This document shows, one piece after another, positions 1 to 8,952 of a stretch of DNA of 64,000 bases (within the stretch, counting starts at the first letter, position 1; every line of letters begins with the position of its first letter). The position numbers and the translations under genes are program-made. The stretch lies in assembly GCF_036263595.1 (NCBI RefSeq), contig NZ_DATAGQ010000192.1:1-64000 (forward strand). The letters run 5' to 3'. Source of the DNA: Geminicoccus sp036263595. Lineage in GTDB: Bacteria; Pseudomonadota; Alphaproteobacteria; Geminicoccales; Geminicoccaceae. Below the pieces are notes generated by a model. It saw only the letters and a list, made by a program, of their open reading frames with translations, ran no database searches and was not told the DNA's origin.

Positions 1-510
1 GATCGGCCGCCCACCGATCAGCGCCCTTACCTGCCGGATCTTCTCGGCAGCGTAAGGGATGAATTTCTGTCCCCCGAAGCCCGGGTTAACGCTCAGGATA
101 AGGATCAAGTCGATCTGGTCGAGCACCAATTCGAGCGAGCCTACAGGCGTGGCCGGGTTGAGCGCGACACCGGCGCCCTTGCCCAGGGCACGGATGGCGG
201 CCAACGAGCGATCCAGGTGTGGGCCTGCCTCCGCATGCACCGTGATACGATCGGCCCCAGCTGCCGCTACCGGCGCCAACCACTGATCCACCGGCGCACA
301 CATCAGGTGCGCGTCGAACAGGAGCCTGGAGTGCTTGCGCAGCGACGCGATGACGTCGGCCCCGAAGCTGAGATTCGGCACGAAGTGGCCATCCATCACG
401 TCCAGGTGCAGCCAGTCGGCACCGGCTGCCTCGACGGCCTGCACTTCCTCGCCCAGCCGAGCATAGTCGGCTGCCAGGATCGACGGCGCGATCAGAACCC
501 CATCGTTCAT
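1..510 (-). CDS. rpe: ribulose-phosphate 3-epimerase (3' end outside window)
   Basis: Interconverts ribulose-5-phosphate and xylulose-5-phosphate in the pentose phosphate pathway. The 170 visible codons start at ATG 510 and show the family signature: an early APSILAAD segment, then HLDVMDGHFVPN with the metal-binding His and Asp, then a VNPGFGGQKF phosphate-binding segment. About 50 C-terminal residues of the usual 220 lie beyond position 1. The start ATG overlaps the stop of the upstream CopZ-like gene as ATGA, so translation is probably coupled. The pairing of rpe with a copper chaperone is unusual. The family assignment is secure. Confidence 0.93.
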   Translation of the reverse strand, partial: MNDGVLIAPSILAADYARLGEEVQAVEAAGADWLHLDVMDGHFVPNLSFGADVIASLRKHSRLLFDAHLMCAPVDQWLAPVAAAGADRITVHAEAGPHLDRSLAAIRALGKGAGVALNPATPVGSLELVLDQIDLILILSVNPGFGGQKFIPYAAEKIRQVRALIGGRPI

Positions 511-713
511 GTGGAACGCACCTCGTAGCCTTCGGCCTCGATGGCGGCCACGACGGCGGCACGATCCTCGATCCCTTCGACGTCGACCGCTCCGTCCTGC
601 AGGGACACCTTTACCACCGCATCTTCCTTCAACCTTACGATCGCAGCGGTAATCGCGCGAACGCAATGCGCGCAGCTCATTCCTTCGACGACCAGACGCA
701 TGACCTGTTCCAT
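507..713 (-). CDS. copZ: CopZ-like copper chaperone (heavy-metal-associated domain)
   Basis: A 68-residue stand-alone HMA domain with the Cu(I)-binding GMSCAHC motif at residues 11-17, the size of CopZ/Atx1 chaperones that hand Cu(I) to P1B ATPases. It is divergent from the CopA gene at 848 and has its own CueR-type operator just upstream. Two starts are possible: ATG 713, or ATG 701, which has a better purine-rich stretch (GGAACAGG) before it and would give 64 residues. The stop overlaps the rpe start by ATGA, so the two genes should share one copper-induced transcript. Confidence 0.88.
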   Translation of the reverse strand: MEQVMRLVVEGMSCAHCVRAITAAIVRLKEDAVVKVSLQDGAVDVEGIEDRAAVVAAIEAEGYEVRST

Positions 714-732
714 CTGCAGATGCCTGCCTTGT

Positions 733-763
733 TATCTGGGCCTTCCAGTCCGAGGAAGGTCAA
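733..763 (-). promoter_or_regulatory. CueR-type (MerR family) operator/promoter for copZ-rpe
   Basis: On the minus strand a TTGACC -35 (758-763) is followed by a 19-bp spacer and a CAGATA -10 (733-738). The spacer holds the dyad GGAAGGC/ACCTTCC-type arms at 740-746 and 754-760. A long spacer with an ACCTTCC-N7-GGAAGG dyad is the hallmark of Cu(I)-responsive CueR promoters such as E. coli copA. No cueR gene is in the window. Confidence 0.75.
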
Positions 764-788
764 GGGCTACGAAATCATCCTTTGGCTC

Positions 789-819
789 TTGACCTTCCTG
801 TTGCTGGAAGGGCCACCTG
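789..819 (+). promoter_or_regulatory. CueR-type operator/promoter for copA
   Basis: TTGACC (789-794), 19-bp spacer, CACCTG (814-819). The dyad arms ACCTTCC (792-798) and GGAAGGG (806-812) are separated by 7 bp, the same geometry as the divergent copy at 733-763. Because this promoter covers 789-819, the in-frame start at 782 cannot be the real one, which supports ATG 848 as the copA start. Confidence 0.78.
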
Positions 820-847
820 GAAGATCGAGCTTCCCGGGAGCGCCCTC

Positions 848-3070
848 ATGGCGACTACGCTAGAACGCATTGATCATCAGAAAGCCGCCATCGATCTCGC
901 GATCGACGGCATGACCTGTGCCTCCTGCGTGCGGCGGATCGAACGCGTGCTTTCGGCCGTGCCGGGCGTAACGATGGCGACGGTCGATCTCGCGAACGAG
1001 AAGGCCCACGTGACAACAGAAGGCACGGCGCCGTCCGCGCTGGTCGCCGCGGTTGCCAGATCCGGGTATCGGGCCTCCATCCTGGAAGACGACCCGACCG
1101 GTTCTGCCGAAGCCATGCTCGACCGGCAGCGACGCGAGCAGAGCCGGCGGGAAGGCTGGTTCGCAGTCATCGCGATCGCGCTGAGCCTGCCGCTCGTGCT
1201 GCCGATGCTGGCGATGCCATTCGGAATCGACATCGGCTTGCCGCCCTGGCTGCAATTCGTGCTGGCGGCACCGGTCCAGTTCGTGCTCGGCGCCCGGTTC
1301 TACCGGGCAGGCTTCGCAGCCGTGCGGGTTGGCAGCCCGAACATGGACCTGCTCGTGTCCCTCGGCACCAGTGCCGCCTTCGGGCTCAGCCTCTGGAACT
1401 GGCTGGGCGCGGGACATGGCAGCCACGGCCTCTACTTCGAAGCTGCTGCCCTGGTGATCGCGCTCGTCCTGCTCGGCAAGTGGATGGAAGGGCGGGCCAA
1501 GTGCATGACTGGTGCCGCCTTGCGTGGGCTGGCGGCATTGCGGCCAACGACGGCCCGGGTGCTGGTGAACGACACCGAGATTGACCTGCCAATCAGCGCC
1601 GTCTCGGCAGGCGACTGTATAGCGGTACGTCCAGGTGAACGCGTCGCCGTGGACGGCTTGATCGCCGAAGGCGCCAGTCATCTCGACAAGTCCATGGTCA
1701 CGGGCGAGAGCCTGCCGGTGGCGCGAAGCGCTGGCCAGAAGGTCATAGGCGGCACAATCAATCTCGACGGCCCGCTGATCGTGGAGGCCATCGCGGTGGG
1801 CGGCGACACCATGCTGTCCCGCATCATCCGCATGGTGGAAACCGCGCAGGCGAAGAAGGCCCAGGTCCAACTCCTGGTGGACAGAATATCCGCCTGGTTC
1901 GTACCGGTCATCCTGCTGATCGCGCTGACCACGGCAGCGGGCTGGTGGATCATCGCCGGCGACCTCGAGACGGCGATCCTGAACGCGGTCACGGTGATGG
2001 TGATCGCCTGCCCCTGCGCACTGGGCCTTGCCACGCCGATGGCCGTGGTCGCGGCAACCGGCGCCGGCGCACGATCCGGAATCCTGATCCGTGATCCTGC
2101 CGCGCTGGAAACCGCACAGTCGGTCGACCTGGTCGCCTTCGACAAGACGGGCACCCTGACCGTGGGCAAGCCCGAACTGACGGCGCTCGTCCCTGCGGAT
2201 GGGCAGGCAGAGGACGCCCTCCTCGCCATCCTGGCCGGGCTTCAGAGCGGCAGCGAGCATCCGCTTGCTGCCGCCGTTCGAGAAGCGGCTGCTGCGCACG
2301 GCATCGAGCCGAGGCCGGCAACTGACCTTCTTACCCTTCCCGGCAAGGGTCTCGGTGGCCGAGTGGACGGGCGGCGGCTGGCCGTGCTCTCCGGGCGTGC
2401 CATGCAGGAAATGGCCACGGCCGATCCACGTCTCATCTCGGCTGCACAGGACGAGGCCAGCAGAGGTCGAACCGTTTCCTGGTTGGTCGACCTCGATCAG
2501 CCTGCTGCCTTGGGGTTGGTCTCCTGCGGTGACCAGCCTAGGCCCGAGGCGAAGGAGGCCGTTGCCACCCTGCGCCGCCATGGTGTGCGTGTTGCGATGC
2601 TGACGGGGGACAATGCCGGCGCTGCCGGAGCAATCGCCAACCAACTGGGTATCGCCGAGGTTCATGCCGAGCTGCTGCCCGAGGACAAAGTTTCCCTGGT
2701 TCATGCAGCCCATGCTTCGGGCGCCAGGGTGGCGATGGTGGGTGACGGCATCAACGATGCACCGGCCCTGGCGGCCGCCGACCTTGGCATCGCCGTCGGT
2801 TCCGGCACCGACATTGCCATGGCAAGCGCCGGGGTCACCCTGGTGCGCCCGGACCCCAGGCTCGTCGCGGCGGCCCTGGACCTCGCGGGGCGGGCCCGAT
2901 CGACGATCATCCAAGGCCTCGTGTTCGCCTTCGCCTACAACATATTGCTGATCCCAGTAGCTGCGGCCGGTCTGCTCACGCCTGTCTTCGCGGGCGCAGC
3001 CATGGCATTGTCATCCGTGAGCGTGGTAGCCAATGCTTGGCGACTCGGGCGTTGGCGTGCGAATTGCTGA
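848..3070 (+). CDS. copA: Cu(I)-exporting P1B-type ATPase
   Basis: Exports Cu(I) from the cytoplasm with ATP hydrolysis. The 740-residue protein has one N-terminal HMA domain (GMTCASC at residues 21-27), the TGES actuator motif, the CPC ion site at about residues 388-390, the phosphorylated Asp in DKTGT at about 432, and the GDGINDAPA hinge. Many proteobacterial CopA proteins have two HMA domains; this one has one. ATG 848 is chosen because the longer frame begins inside the CueR promoter, and GGGAG lies about 10 bases before 848. It is divergent from copZ-rpe and should be induced by copper through CueR. Confidence 0.95.
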   Translation: MATTLERIDHQKAAIDLAIDGMTCASCVRRIERVLSAVPGVTMATVDLANEKAHVTTEGTAPSALVAAVARSGYRASILEDDPTGSAEAMLDRQRREQSRREGWFAVIAIALSLPLVLPMLAMPFGIDIGLPPWLQFVLAAPVQFVLGARFYRAGFAAVRVGSPNMDLLVSLGTSAAFGLSLWNWLGAGHGSHGLYFEAAALVIALVLLGKWMEGRAKCMTGAALRGLAALRPTTARVLVNDTEIDLPISAVSAGDCIAVRPGERVAVDGLIAEGASHLDKSMVTGESLPVARSAGQKVIGGTINLDGPLIVEAIAVGGDTMLSRIIRMVETAQAKKAQVQLLVDRISAWFVPVILLIALTTAAGWWIIAGDLETAILNAVTVMVIACPCALGLATPMAVVAATGAGARSGILIRDPAALETAQSVDLVAFDKTGTLTVGKPELTALVPADGQAEDALLAILAGLQSGSEHPLAAAVREAAAAHGIEPRPATDLLTLPGKGLGGRVDGRRLAVLSGRAMQEMATADPRLISAAQDEASRGRTVSWLVDLDQPAALGLVSCGDQPRPEAKEAVATLRRHGVRVAMLTGDNAGAAGAIANQLGIAEVHAELLPEDKVSLVHAAHASGARVAMVGDGINDAPALAAADLGIAVGSGTDIAMASAGVTLVRPDPRLVAAALDLAGRARSTIIQGLVFAFAYNILLIPVAAAGLLTPVFAGAAMALSSVSVVANAWRLGRWRANC

Positions 3071-3107
3071 GGCTCGGTGGAGGGACCTGGGTCCGTCGGC
3101 CGGATAT

Positions 3108-3131
3108 TGACGGAGAGCCACCACTCCGTCA
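3108..3131. promoter_or_regulatory. inverted repeat in the zwf leader
   Basis: TGACGGAG and CTCCGTCA form a perfect 8+8 inverted repeat around an 8-bp spacer, 44 bp upstream of the zwf start and 38 bp after the copA stop. It could be an operator for the Entner-Doudoroff operon or a weak copA terminator. There is no T-run after it on either strand, which favours an operator. It does not look like a HexR site. Confidence 0.4.
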
Positions 3132-3174
3132 CGTCCATCGACCTACCCGGATCCGTTAGGGGAAAGCGACGAAC

Positions 3175-4650
3175 GTGACGGCTCAGATCATTCCGGTCCA
3201 GAATTTCGACATCGTCGTGTTCGGCGGCACTGGCGATCTAGCATTACGCAAGTTGCTGCCCGGCCTCTACCAAAGGTTCAGAGACCGCCAGATGCCGGAA
3301 GCGGCACGCGTGTGTGCGGTGTCCCGGCGAGAGGTCAGCAGCGACGATTATCGCTCCTCCGTCAGGCAGGCGCTTACCGAGCACGTGAACGCCGACGATC
3401 TCGTGCCGGATGAGGTCGAGAAGTTCCTGCGCCTGCTGACCTACGTTTCCTTGGACGCCAACGGCTCCAAGGGCTGGCCGGATCTATCGGAGTGGCTGGC
3501 GTCGGGTGTCGACAAGATCCGTGTCTTCTATCTGGCGACAGCGCCTGAACTGTTCGGTCCCGTCTGCGCCAGGATCGGCAGCGAAGGCTTGGTGACGGAG
3601 CAGACCAGGGTCGTCATCGAGAAGCCTATCGGCAAGGATCTGGCGTCGGCCCGCGCGGTGAATGATGCGGTGGGTGCGGTCTTCGCGGAGAGGCAGATCT
3701 TCCGTATCGATCACTATCTCGGCAAGGAGACGGTGCAGAACCTGATGGCGCTACGCTTCGCCAACGCGCTGTTCGAGCCGATCTGGAACCGTGCGGCCAT
3801 CGATCACGTCCAGATCACCGTGTCCGAGACCGTAGGCGTGGGCAACCGTGCCGACTATTACGATCATAGCGGTGCGCTGCGCGACATGGTGCAGAACCAT
3901 ATGCTGCAGCTCCTCTGTCTCGTGGCGATGGAGCCGCCTTCCGCCATGGACGCGAATTCCGTGCGCGACGAAAAGCTGAAGGTGCTGAGCGCGCTCAAAC
4001 CCATTCGCCCGGGTCGGGTCGAGCAGGCGACCGTACGTGGCCAATACGCGGCCGGTGCGATCGGTGGCAAGGCAGTCCCCGGCTATCTCGAAGAGCTCGG
4101 CCGCGACAGCAGCACCGAGACCTTCCTGGCGATCAAGGCCGAAATCGACACATGGCGCTGGTCCGGCGTGCCCTTCTACCTGCGCACCGGCAAGCGGCTC
4201 TCGCAGCGCGCGTCAGAGATCGTCGTCCAGATGCGGCCGATCCCACATTCGATCTTCCCCAGAGATGCCGGTGAGGTGCGTCCCAATCGTCTCGTCATCC
4301 GCCTGCAGCCGGACGAGGGCGTGCGGCTCTACCTGATGAGCAAGGACCCAGGCCCAGGCGGCATGCGGCTCAAGACGACGCCCTTGAACCTGTCGTTCGG
4401 GGAGACGTTCAAGGTTCGTTACCCGGATGCCTATGAAAGACTGCTGATGGACGTCGTGAGGGGCAACCAGACGCTGTTCATGCGCAAGGACGAAGTCGAG
4501 GCCGCCTGGACATGGTGCGAGCCGATCCTGGCCGGATGGCAGGAGTCGGACGAAGGTCCGGAGGCCTACGGTGCGGGATCCTGGGGTCCCACCGGCGGTA
4601 TCGCATTGATGGTGCGCGATGGGCGGCGTTGGGTGGAGCCCGGTACGTGA
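3175..4650 (+). CDS. zwf: glucose-6-phosphate 1-dehydrogenase
   Basis: Oxidises glucose-6-phosphate to 6-phosphogluconolactone with NAD(P)+, the entry to the Entner-Doudoroff and oxidative pentose phosphate routes. The 491 residues match the family length. The nucleotide-binding GGTGDLA is at residues 17-23 and the catalytic RIDHYLGKE at about 177-185. The start is GTG 3175, preceded by GGGGAAAG about 9 bases upstream. It is the first gene of a tight operon with pgl, edd, glk and eda; its TGA overlaps the pgl start as GTGA. Confidence 0.96.
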   Translation: MTAQIIPVQNFDIVVFGGTGDLALRKLLPGLYQRFRDRQMPEAARVCAVSRREVSSDDYRSSVRQALTEHVNADDLVPDEVEKFLRLLTYVSLDANGSKGWPDLSEWLASGVDKIRVFYLATAPELFGPVCARIGSEGLVTEQTRVVIEKPIGKDLASARAVNDAVGAVFAERQIFRIDHYLGKETVQNLMALRFANALFEPIWNRAAIDHVQITVSETVGVGNRADYYDHSGALRDMVQNHMLQLLCLVAMEPPSAMDANSVRDEKLKVLSALKPIRPGRVEQATVRGQYAAGAIGGKAVPGYLEELGRDSSTETFLAIKAEIDTWRWSGVPFYLRTGKRLSQRASEIVVQMRPIPHSIFPRDAGEVRPNRLVIRLQPDEGVRLYLMSKDPGPGGMRLKTTPLNLSFGETFKVRYPDAYERLLMDVVRGNQTLFMRKDEVEAAWTWCEPILAGWQESDEGPEAYGAGSWGPTGGIALMVRDGRRWVEPGT

Positions 4651-5363
4651 CGGCGAAGCGGATCGAGCACCCGGACCCCGAGGCGCTGCGCCAGTCTGTC
4701 GTCAAGGTGATCGTCGACGGCATCCAGGCGGGATTGTCGGAACGAGGGGCGGCTGTCTTTGCCGTCTCCGGCGGCAAGAGCCCTGTCCCGCTGTTCGAAG
4801 CACTCGCCACCATGCCGCTGCCATGGGAGCGGGTGACGGTGACGCTGGTCGACGAGCGGTTTTTGCCGACCGACCATCCGGACAGCAACGAGGCGCTGGT
4901 TCGCCGGCATCTCCTGCAGGGAGCCGCGGCCGCAGCCACCTTCGTGGGCCTGCGCAACAGTGGCGGCGGCTCGGCCGGTGCGGCCTCGCTCGAAGCGGCC
5001 GCGACGGCTGCCGATCGAACGCTTGCCACGCTACCGCAACCCTTCGACGTCATGATCCTCGGCATGGGCGAGGATGGGCATACCGCGTCGTGGTTCCCGG
5101 ATGGTGATCGCCTGGCCGTCGCCCTGGATCTCGGCACCAAGCAACTGGTCATCCCGATGATCGCCGAGAACGCGCCGGCGACACCCGAGCGGCTCACCCT
5201 CACCCTGAAGGTCGTGGCCGCGGCACGCACGGTACTGTTGCCGCTCGAAGGTGCCGGCAAGCTCGCGACCCTGGAGCGCGCCCTGCAACCGGGGCCGATC
5301 GAACAGATGCCGATCCGTGCTGCCATCACCCATGCCAACCTCCAGATCCACACTGCTCGTTGA
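4647..5363 (+). CDS. pgl: 6-phosphogluconolactonase
   Basis: Hydrolyses 6-phosphogluconolactone to 6-phosphogluconate. At 238 residues it has the usual DevB/Pgl length and motifs: SGGKSP near the N-terminus, the VDERF segment, and the MGEDGHTAS loop. GTG 4647 overlaps the zwf stop (GTGA), which decides the start; a frame open to 4512 lies entirely inside zwf and is not credible as an N-terminus. Second gene of the Entner-Doudoroff operon. Confidence 0.94.
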   Translation: MTAKRIEHPDPEALRQSVVKVIVDGIQAGLSERGAAVFAVSGGKSPVPLFEALATMPLPWERVTVTLVDERFLPTDHPDSNEALVRRHLLQGAAAAATFVGLRNSGGGSAGAASLEAAATAADRTLATLPQPFDVMILGMGEDGHTASWFPDGDRLAVALDLGTKQLVIPMIAENAPATPERLTLTLKVVAAARTVLLPLEGAGKLATLERALQPGPIEQMPIRAAITHANLQIHTAR

Positions 5364-5379
5364 ACCAGGAGTCTTGTGC

Positions 5380-7224
5380 ATGGCCGTGACCCTCCACCCG
5401 ACCGTCGAGGCCGTCACCGAGAAGATCCGCAGGCGTTCCGCTTCCGTCCGTTCGCACTACCTCGATCAGATCAAGCGCATGGGCGAGCGGACTCCCCGGC
5501 GCCACAAGCTCGGCTGTGCCAACATCGCCCATGCCATCGCCGCCTGCGGGCCGGGTGACAAGGGCAGCCTGGAGGGGGAGGGTGCGCTTTCGATCGGCAT
5601 CGTCACCTCCTACAACGACATGCTGAGCGCACATCAGCCCTTCGAGACCTACCCGCAGATCATCAAGGACGCCGTGCGCGAGGCGGGCGGCGTGGCGCAG
5701 GTGGCTGGCGGCGTGCCGGCCATGTGCGACGGCGTCACCCAGGGCTTCGCAGGCATGGAGCTGTCCCTGTTCTCGCGCGATACAATCGCGCTGGGCACGG
5801 CGGTAGCCCTGTCGCACGACACGTTCGATGGAGCCTTGGCGCTCGGCGTCTGCGACAAGATCGTGCCGGGCCTGTTGATGGGCGCCTTGGCGTTCGGACA
5901 CCTGCCGATGATCTTCGTGCCGGCTGGGCCGATGACGACCGGTGCCTCGAACGACGAGAAGTCGCGGGTGCGGCAACTCTACGCGGAGGGCAAGATCGGT
6001 CGGAAGGAACTGCTCGCCTCGGAGACGGCCTCCTATCATGGGCCCGGCACCTGCACCTTCTATGGCACCGCCAACTCGAACCAGATGATGATGGAGATGA
6101 TGGGGCTGCACATGCCGGGTGCTGCCTTCGTCAACCCGGGCACGCCCCTGCGCGACGCGCTGACTCGCGCTGCGGCCAAGCGGGTCACCGAGATCACGGC
6201 GCTCGGCAACGACTGGACGCCAATTGGCGAGGTCGTCGACGAGAAGGCGATCGTCAACGGTGTGGTCGGCCTGCATGCCACCGGCGGCTCCACCAACCAC
6301 ACGATCCATCTTGTCGCGATCGCCCGCGCCGCCGGCATCGACCTCACCTGGGAGGACATGGCCGAGCTCTCGGAAGTGACGCCGCTGCTGGCGCGCGTCT
6401 ATCCGAACGGCATGTCCGACGTGAACCAGTTCCATGCGGCAGGCGGGATGTCGCTGCTCGTCCAGGAGCTGCTGGAGGCCGGGCTGCTGCATGGCGACGT
6501 GAAGACGGTTGCAGGAGACGGCGGTCTCGCCCGCTATGCGGAAGAGCCGAAGCTGGTGGACGGCGAGCTCGTCTGGGGCAGCGGTACGCCGCAGTCGCTC
6601 GACCGCAACATCATCCGCACCGTGGACCAGCCGTTCGACGCGAAAGGCGGGTTGGTCCTGCTGAGAGGCAACCTCGGCCGTGCGGTCATCAAGGTTTCGG
6701 CGGTCAAGCCTGAGCGACGCGTGGTGGAGGCACCGGCGCGGGTGTTCCACGACCAGTCGGAAGTACAGGCCGCCTTCAAGGATGGCGAACTGGATCGCGA
6801 CGTCGTCTGCGTGCTCCGCTTCCAGGGACCGAAGGCGAACGGCATGCCGGAGCTGCACAAGCTCACGCCGACCCTTGGCATCCTGCAGGACCGCGGCTTC
6901 AAGGTGGCGCTCGTCACGGATGGGCGGATGTCGGGGGCGTCGGGCAAGATCCCGGCTGCCATCCACCTTACGCCTGAAGCGACCGATGGCGGGCCGATCG
7001 CCAGGATCCAGGATGGTGACATGGTCCGGCTGGATGCCGTGGCCGGTACCTTGGATGTGTTGGTCGATGCTGCCGAATTCACAGCACGAGAGACTGCCAT
7101 TGCCGATCTCTCGCATTATCATCACGGCATCGGGCGCGAACTGTTCGCACCGTTCCGAGCCGCGGTGGGTCCGGCGGACAAGGGAGCGGTCGTCGTGGGT
7201 GGACCCTTCGGGATAGCGGCTTGA
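5380..7224 (+). CDS. edd: 6-phosphogluconate dehydratase
   Basis: The [4Fe-4S] dehydratase that converts 6-phosphogluconate to KDPG, the first committed Entner-Doudoroff step. The 614-residue protein belongs to the IlvD/Edd family. Visible family blocks include GVTSYND-type and MCDGVTQG segments, FYGTANSNQM with nearby Cys, HATGGSTNH, and TDGRMSGASGKIPAA. ATG 5380 follows an AGGAG at about 5367, so it is preferred over upstream starts inside pgl. The stop overlaps the TTG start of glk. Confidence 0.96.
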   Translation: MAVTLHPTVEAVTEKIRRRSASVRSHYLDQIKRMGERTPRRHKLGCANIAHAIAACGPGDKGSLEGEGALSIGIVTSYNDMLSAHQPFETYPQIIKDAVREAGGVAQVAGGVPAMCDGVTQGFAGMELSLFSRDTIALGTAVALSHDTFDGALALGVCDKIVPGLLMGALAFGHLPMIFVPAGPMTTGASNDEKSRVRQLYAEGKIGRKELLASETASYHGPGTCTFYGTANSNQMMMEMMGLHMPGAAFVNPGTPLRDALTRAAAKRVTEITALGNDWTPIGEVVDEKAIVNGVVGLHATGGSTNHTIHLVAIARAAGIDLTWEDMAELSEVTPLLARVYPNGMSDVNQFHAAGGMSLLVQELLEAGLLHGDVKTVAGDGGLARYAEEPKLVDGELVWGSGTPQSLDRNIIRTVDQPFDAKGGLVLLRGNLGRAVIKVSAVKPERRVVEAPARVFHDQSEVQAAFKDGELDRDVVCVLRFQGPKANGMPELHKLTPTLGILQDRGFKVALVTDGRMSGASGKIPAAIHLTPEATDGGPIARIQDGDMVRLDAVAGTLDVLVDAAEFTARETAIADLSHYHHGIGRELFAPFRAAVGPADKGAVVVGGPFGIAA

Positions 7225-8174
7225 ACGATCTGCTTCTGGTGGGCGACGTCGGCGGCACCAACGCGCGCTTCGCCCTCGTCGAATCGCCGGCAACCACGCC
7301 GACCCGGGTCGAGATCCTGAAGAACGACGAGTTCCCCAGCTTGGCGGCGGCGATCCGGACCTACCTGGAGGACCAGGGCGCAGCCCGGCCGACCAGGGCT
7401 GCGATCGACATCGCAGGGCCGGTCACCGGGGACCATGTGAAACTGACCAACCGCGGCTGGGACTTCTCGATCGAGGAGGTCCGCCAGGAGCTGGGCCTGG
7501 CGGAGCTGATCATCCTGAACGACTTCGAGGCGCTGGCGCTGGCCTGCCCGTTCCTGCCCGAGGATGCGAGCGAGCCCGTGGGCGTGCCGGGCATGCCGGT
7601 GCCAGGCAAGCCGATGGCCGTGCTGGGCCCGGGCACCGGGCTGGGCGTCGCCGGCGTCGTGCCGGGTCGGGGACGGTGGATCCCCGTTCCCGGCGAGGGT
7701 GGTCATGTCGAGATCAGCACGGCGATCCCGCGCCTGCGCCCCGCGCTGGAGGTGGCGTACCAGGGCCGCGCCAGGGTGTCGGCGGAGCACTGGATGTGCG
7801 GGCCTGGTCTGGTGCGGATGGGTGCCGATCTGGCAGAGGCGGAGGGGCGAGCCATGCCCTGGACCAGTCCGCCGGAGATCGAGGTGGCCGCGCATGGCGG
7901 CGACGCCTTCGCATGCGAACTGATCGGCTTGTTCCTGGACCAGCTTGCCAGCTTGGCTGGCGACGTCGCCCTCACCTTCGGTGCGCGGGGCGGTGTCTAT
8001 CTGGGTGGCGGGGTGCTGGATCACCTGTCCGAGTTCCTGGATGCGGACCGCTTCGCGACACGGTTTCGTGACAAGGGGCGGCTGTCGTCCTTCCTTGAGG
8101 GAGTGCCGCTGCGCCGGATCACGGCACCCACGCCCGCCCTGTTCGGCTGTACCGCGAAACTCCTGCACGGGTGA
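7221..8174 (+). CDS. glk: glucokinase
   Basis: ATP-dependent phosphorylation of glucose to feed zwf. The 317-residue protein has the proteobacterial Glk features: phosphate-binding GDVGGTNARF at residues 8-17, the NDFEAL catalytic-Asp segment, and GPGTGLG. The start is TTG 7221, within the edd stop (TTGA), so expression is coupled to edd. Its presence in the operon indicates that free glucose, rather than PTS-phosphorylated sugar, enters the pathway. Confidence 0.94.
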   Translation: MNDLLLVGDVGGTNARFALVESPATTPTRVEILKNDEFPSLAAAIRTYLEDQGAARPTRAAIDIAGPVTGDHVKLTNRGWDFSIEEVRQELGLAELIILNDFEALALACPFLPEDASEPVGVPGMPVPGKPMAVLGPGTGLGVAGVVPGRGRWIPVPGEGGHVEISTAIPRLRPALEVAYQGRARVSAEHWMCGPGLVRMGADLAEAEGRAMPWTSPPEIEVAAHGGDAFACELIGLFLDQLASLAGDVALTFGARGGVYLGGGVLDHLSEFLDADRFATRFRDKGRLSSFLEGVPLRRITAPTPALFGCTAKLLHG

Positions 8175-8180
8175 TGCACC

Positions 8181-8822
8181 ATGCTGCCTGACCAACGCCG
8201 CGAGACCCTGCTCTCCATCCTGCGGATGGGCCCGGTCGTGCCGGTCCTGATCGTCGACCAGGTCGAGACCGCCGTTCCGCTGGCGAGAGCCCTGGTCACT
8301 GGTGGGGTGCGGGTGCTGGAGGTGACGCTGCGCACCCAGGCCGCCCTGGATGTGATCCGGGCGATCGCGAGCCAGGTCGAGGGGGCGGTGGTCGGCGTCG
8401 GCACGGTGCGCACGCCGGAACAATTGGCCGCCGCTGCCGAGGCGGGGGCACAGTTCGCGGTCTCGCCCGGAGCGACCCGGGCGCTGGTCGAGGCGGCAAC
8501 CGCATCGCCGGTGCCGTGGCTGCCGGGAACGGCCACGCCGTCCGAGGCCATGCAGCTAGCCGAGAGCGGCTTTTCCGTCCTGAAGCTGTTCCCGGCCGAG
8601 GCCGTGGGCGGGGCCAAGCTGATCGCGTCGCTGGCCTCGCCCCTGCCCGACCTCGTGTTCTGCCCGACCGGCGGCATCGATCGCGCGAAGGCACAGGACT
8701 ACCTGAAGCTGAAGAACGTCGTGTGCGTCGGCGGCAGCTGGATCGCGCCCGCGGATCTGGTCGCGGCGGGCGACTGGACGCGGATCGAGGAGCTCGCGCG
8801 GGATGCGTCGCAGCTGCGCTGA
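8181..8822 (+). CDS. eda: KDPG/KHG aldolase
   Basis: Class I aldolase that splits 2-keto-3-deoxy-6-phosphogluconate into pyruvate and glyceraldehyde-3-phosphate. The 213 residues include Glu47 in LEVTLRT and the Schiff-base Lys135 in LKLFPAE, with the phosphate-binding CPTGGI segment near the C-terminus. It starts 6 bp after glk and is the last gene of the zwf-pgl-edd-glk-eda run, so the complete Entner-Doudoroff pathway is encoded in 5.7 kb. Confidence 0.95.
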   Translation: MLPDQRRETLLSILRMGPVVPVLIVDQVETAVPLARALVTGGVRVLEVTLRTQAALDVIRAIASQVEGAVVGVGTVRTPEQLAAAAEAGAQFAVSPGATRALVEAATASPVPWLPGTATPSEAMQLAESGFSVLKLFPAEAVGGAKLIASLASPLPDLVFCPTGGIDRAKAQDYLKLKNVVCVGGSWIAPADLVAAGDWTRIEELARDASQLR

Positions 8823-8952
8823 GGTGCCCGCCGCCCGATCCGGTTGCGGCCATCCTGTCGTGGCACGGTGACGAAGCCGTCATGATCGCCATCTAACCCC
8901 TCCCCTCGTCGCCACGCCTGCGTGCGGCGACGGCATATGGGAGAAGAGACGC

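Noticed and set aside
782..847. N-terminal extension of CopA from position 782
   Set aside because: It lies within the CueR-type promoter, and the HMA domain follows normally from ATG 848.
860..2914. A 684-codon minus-strand frame opposite copA
   Set aside because: Antisense shadow of a GC-rich gene, without a plausible start site or domain.
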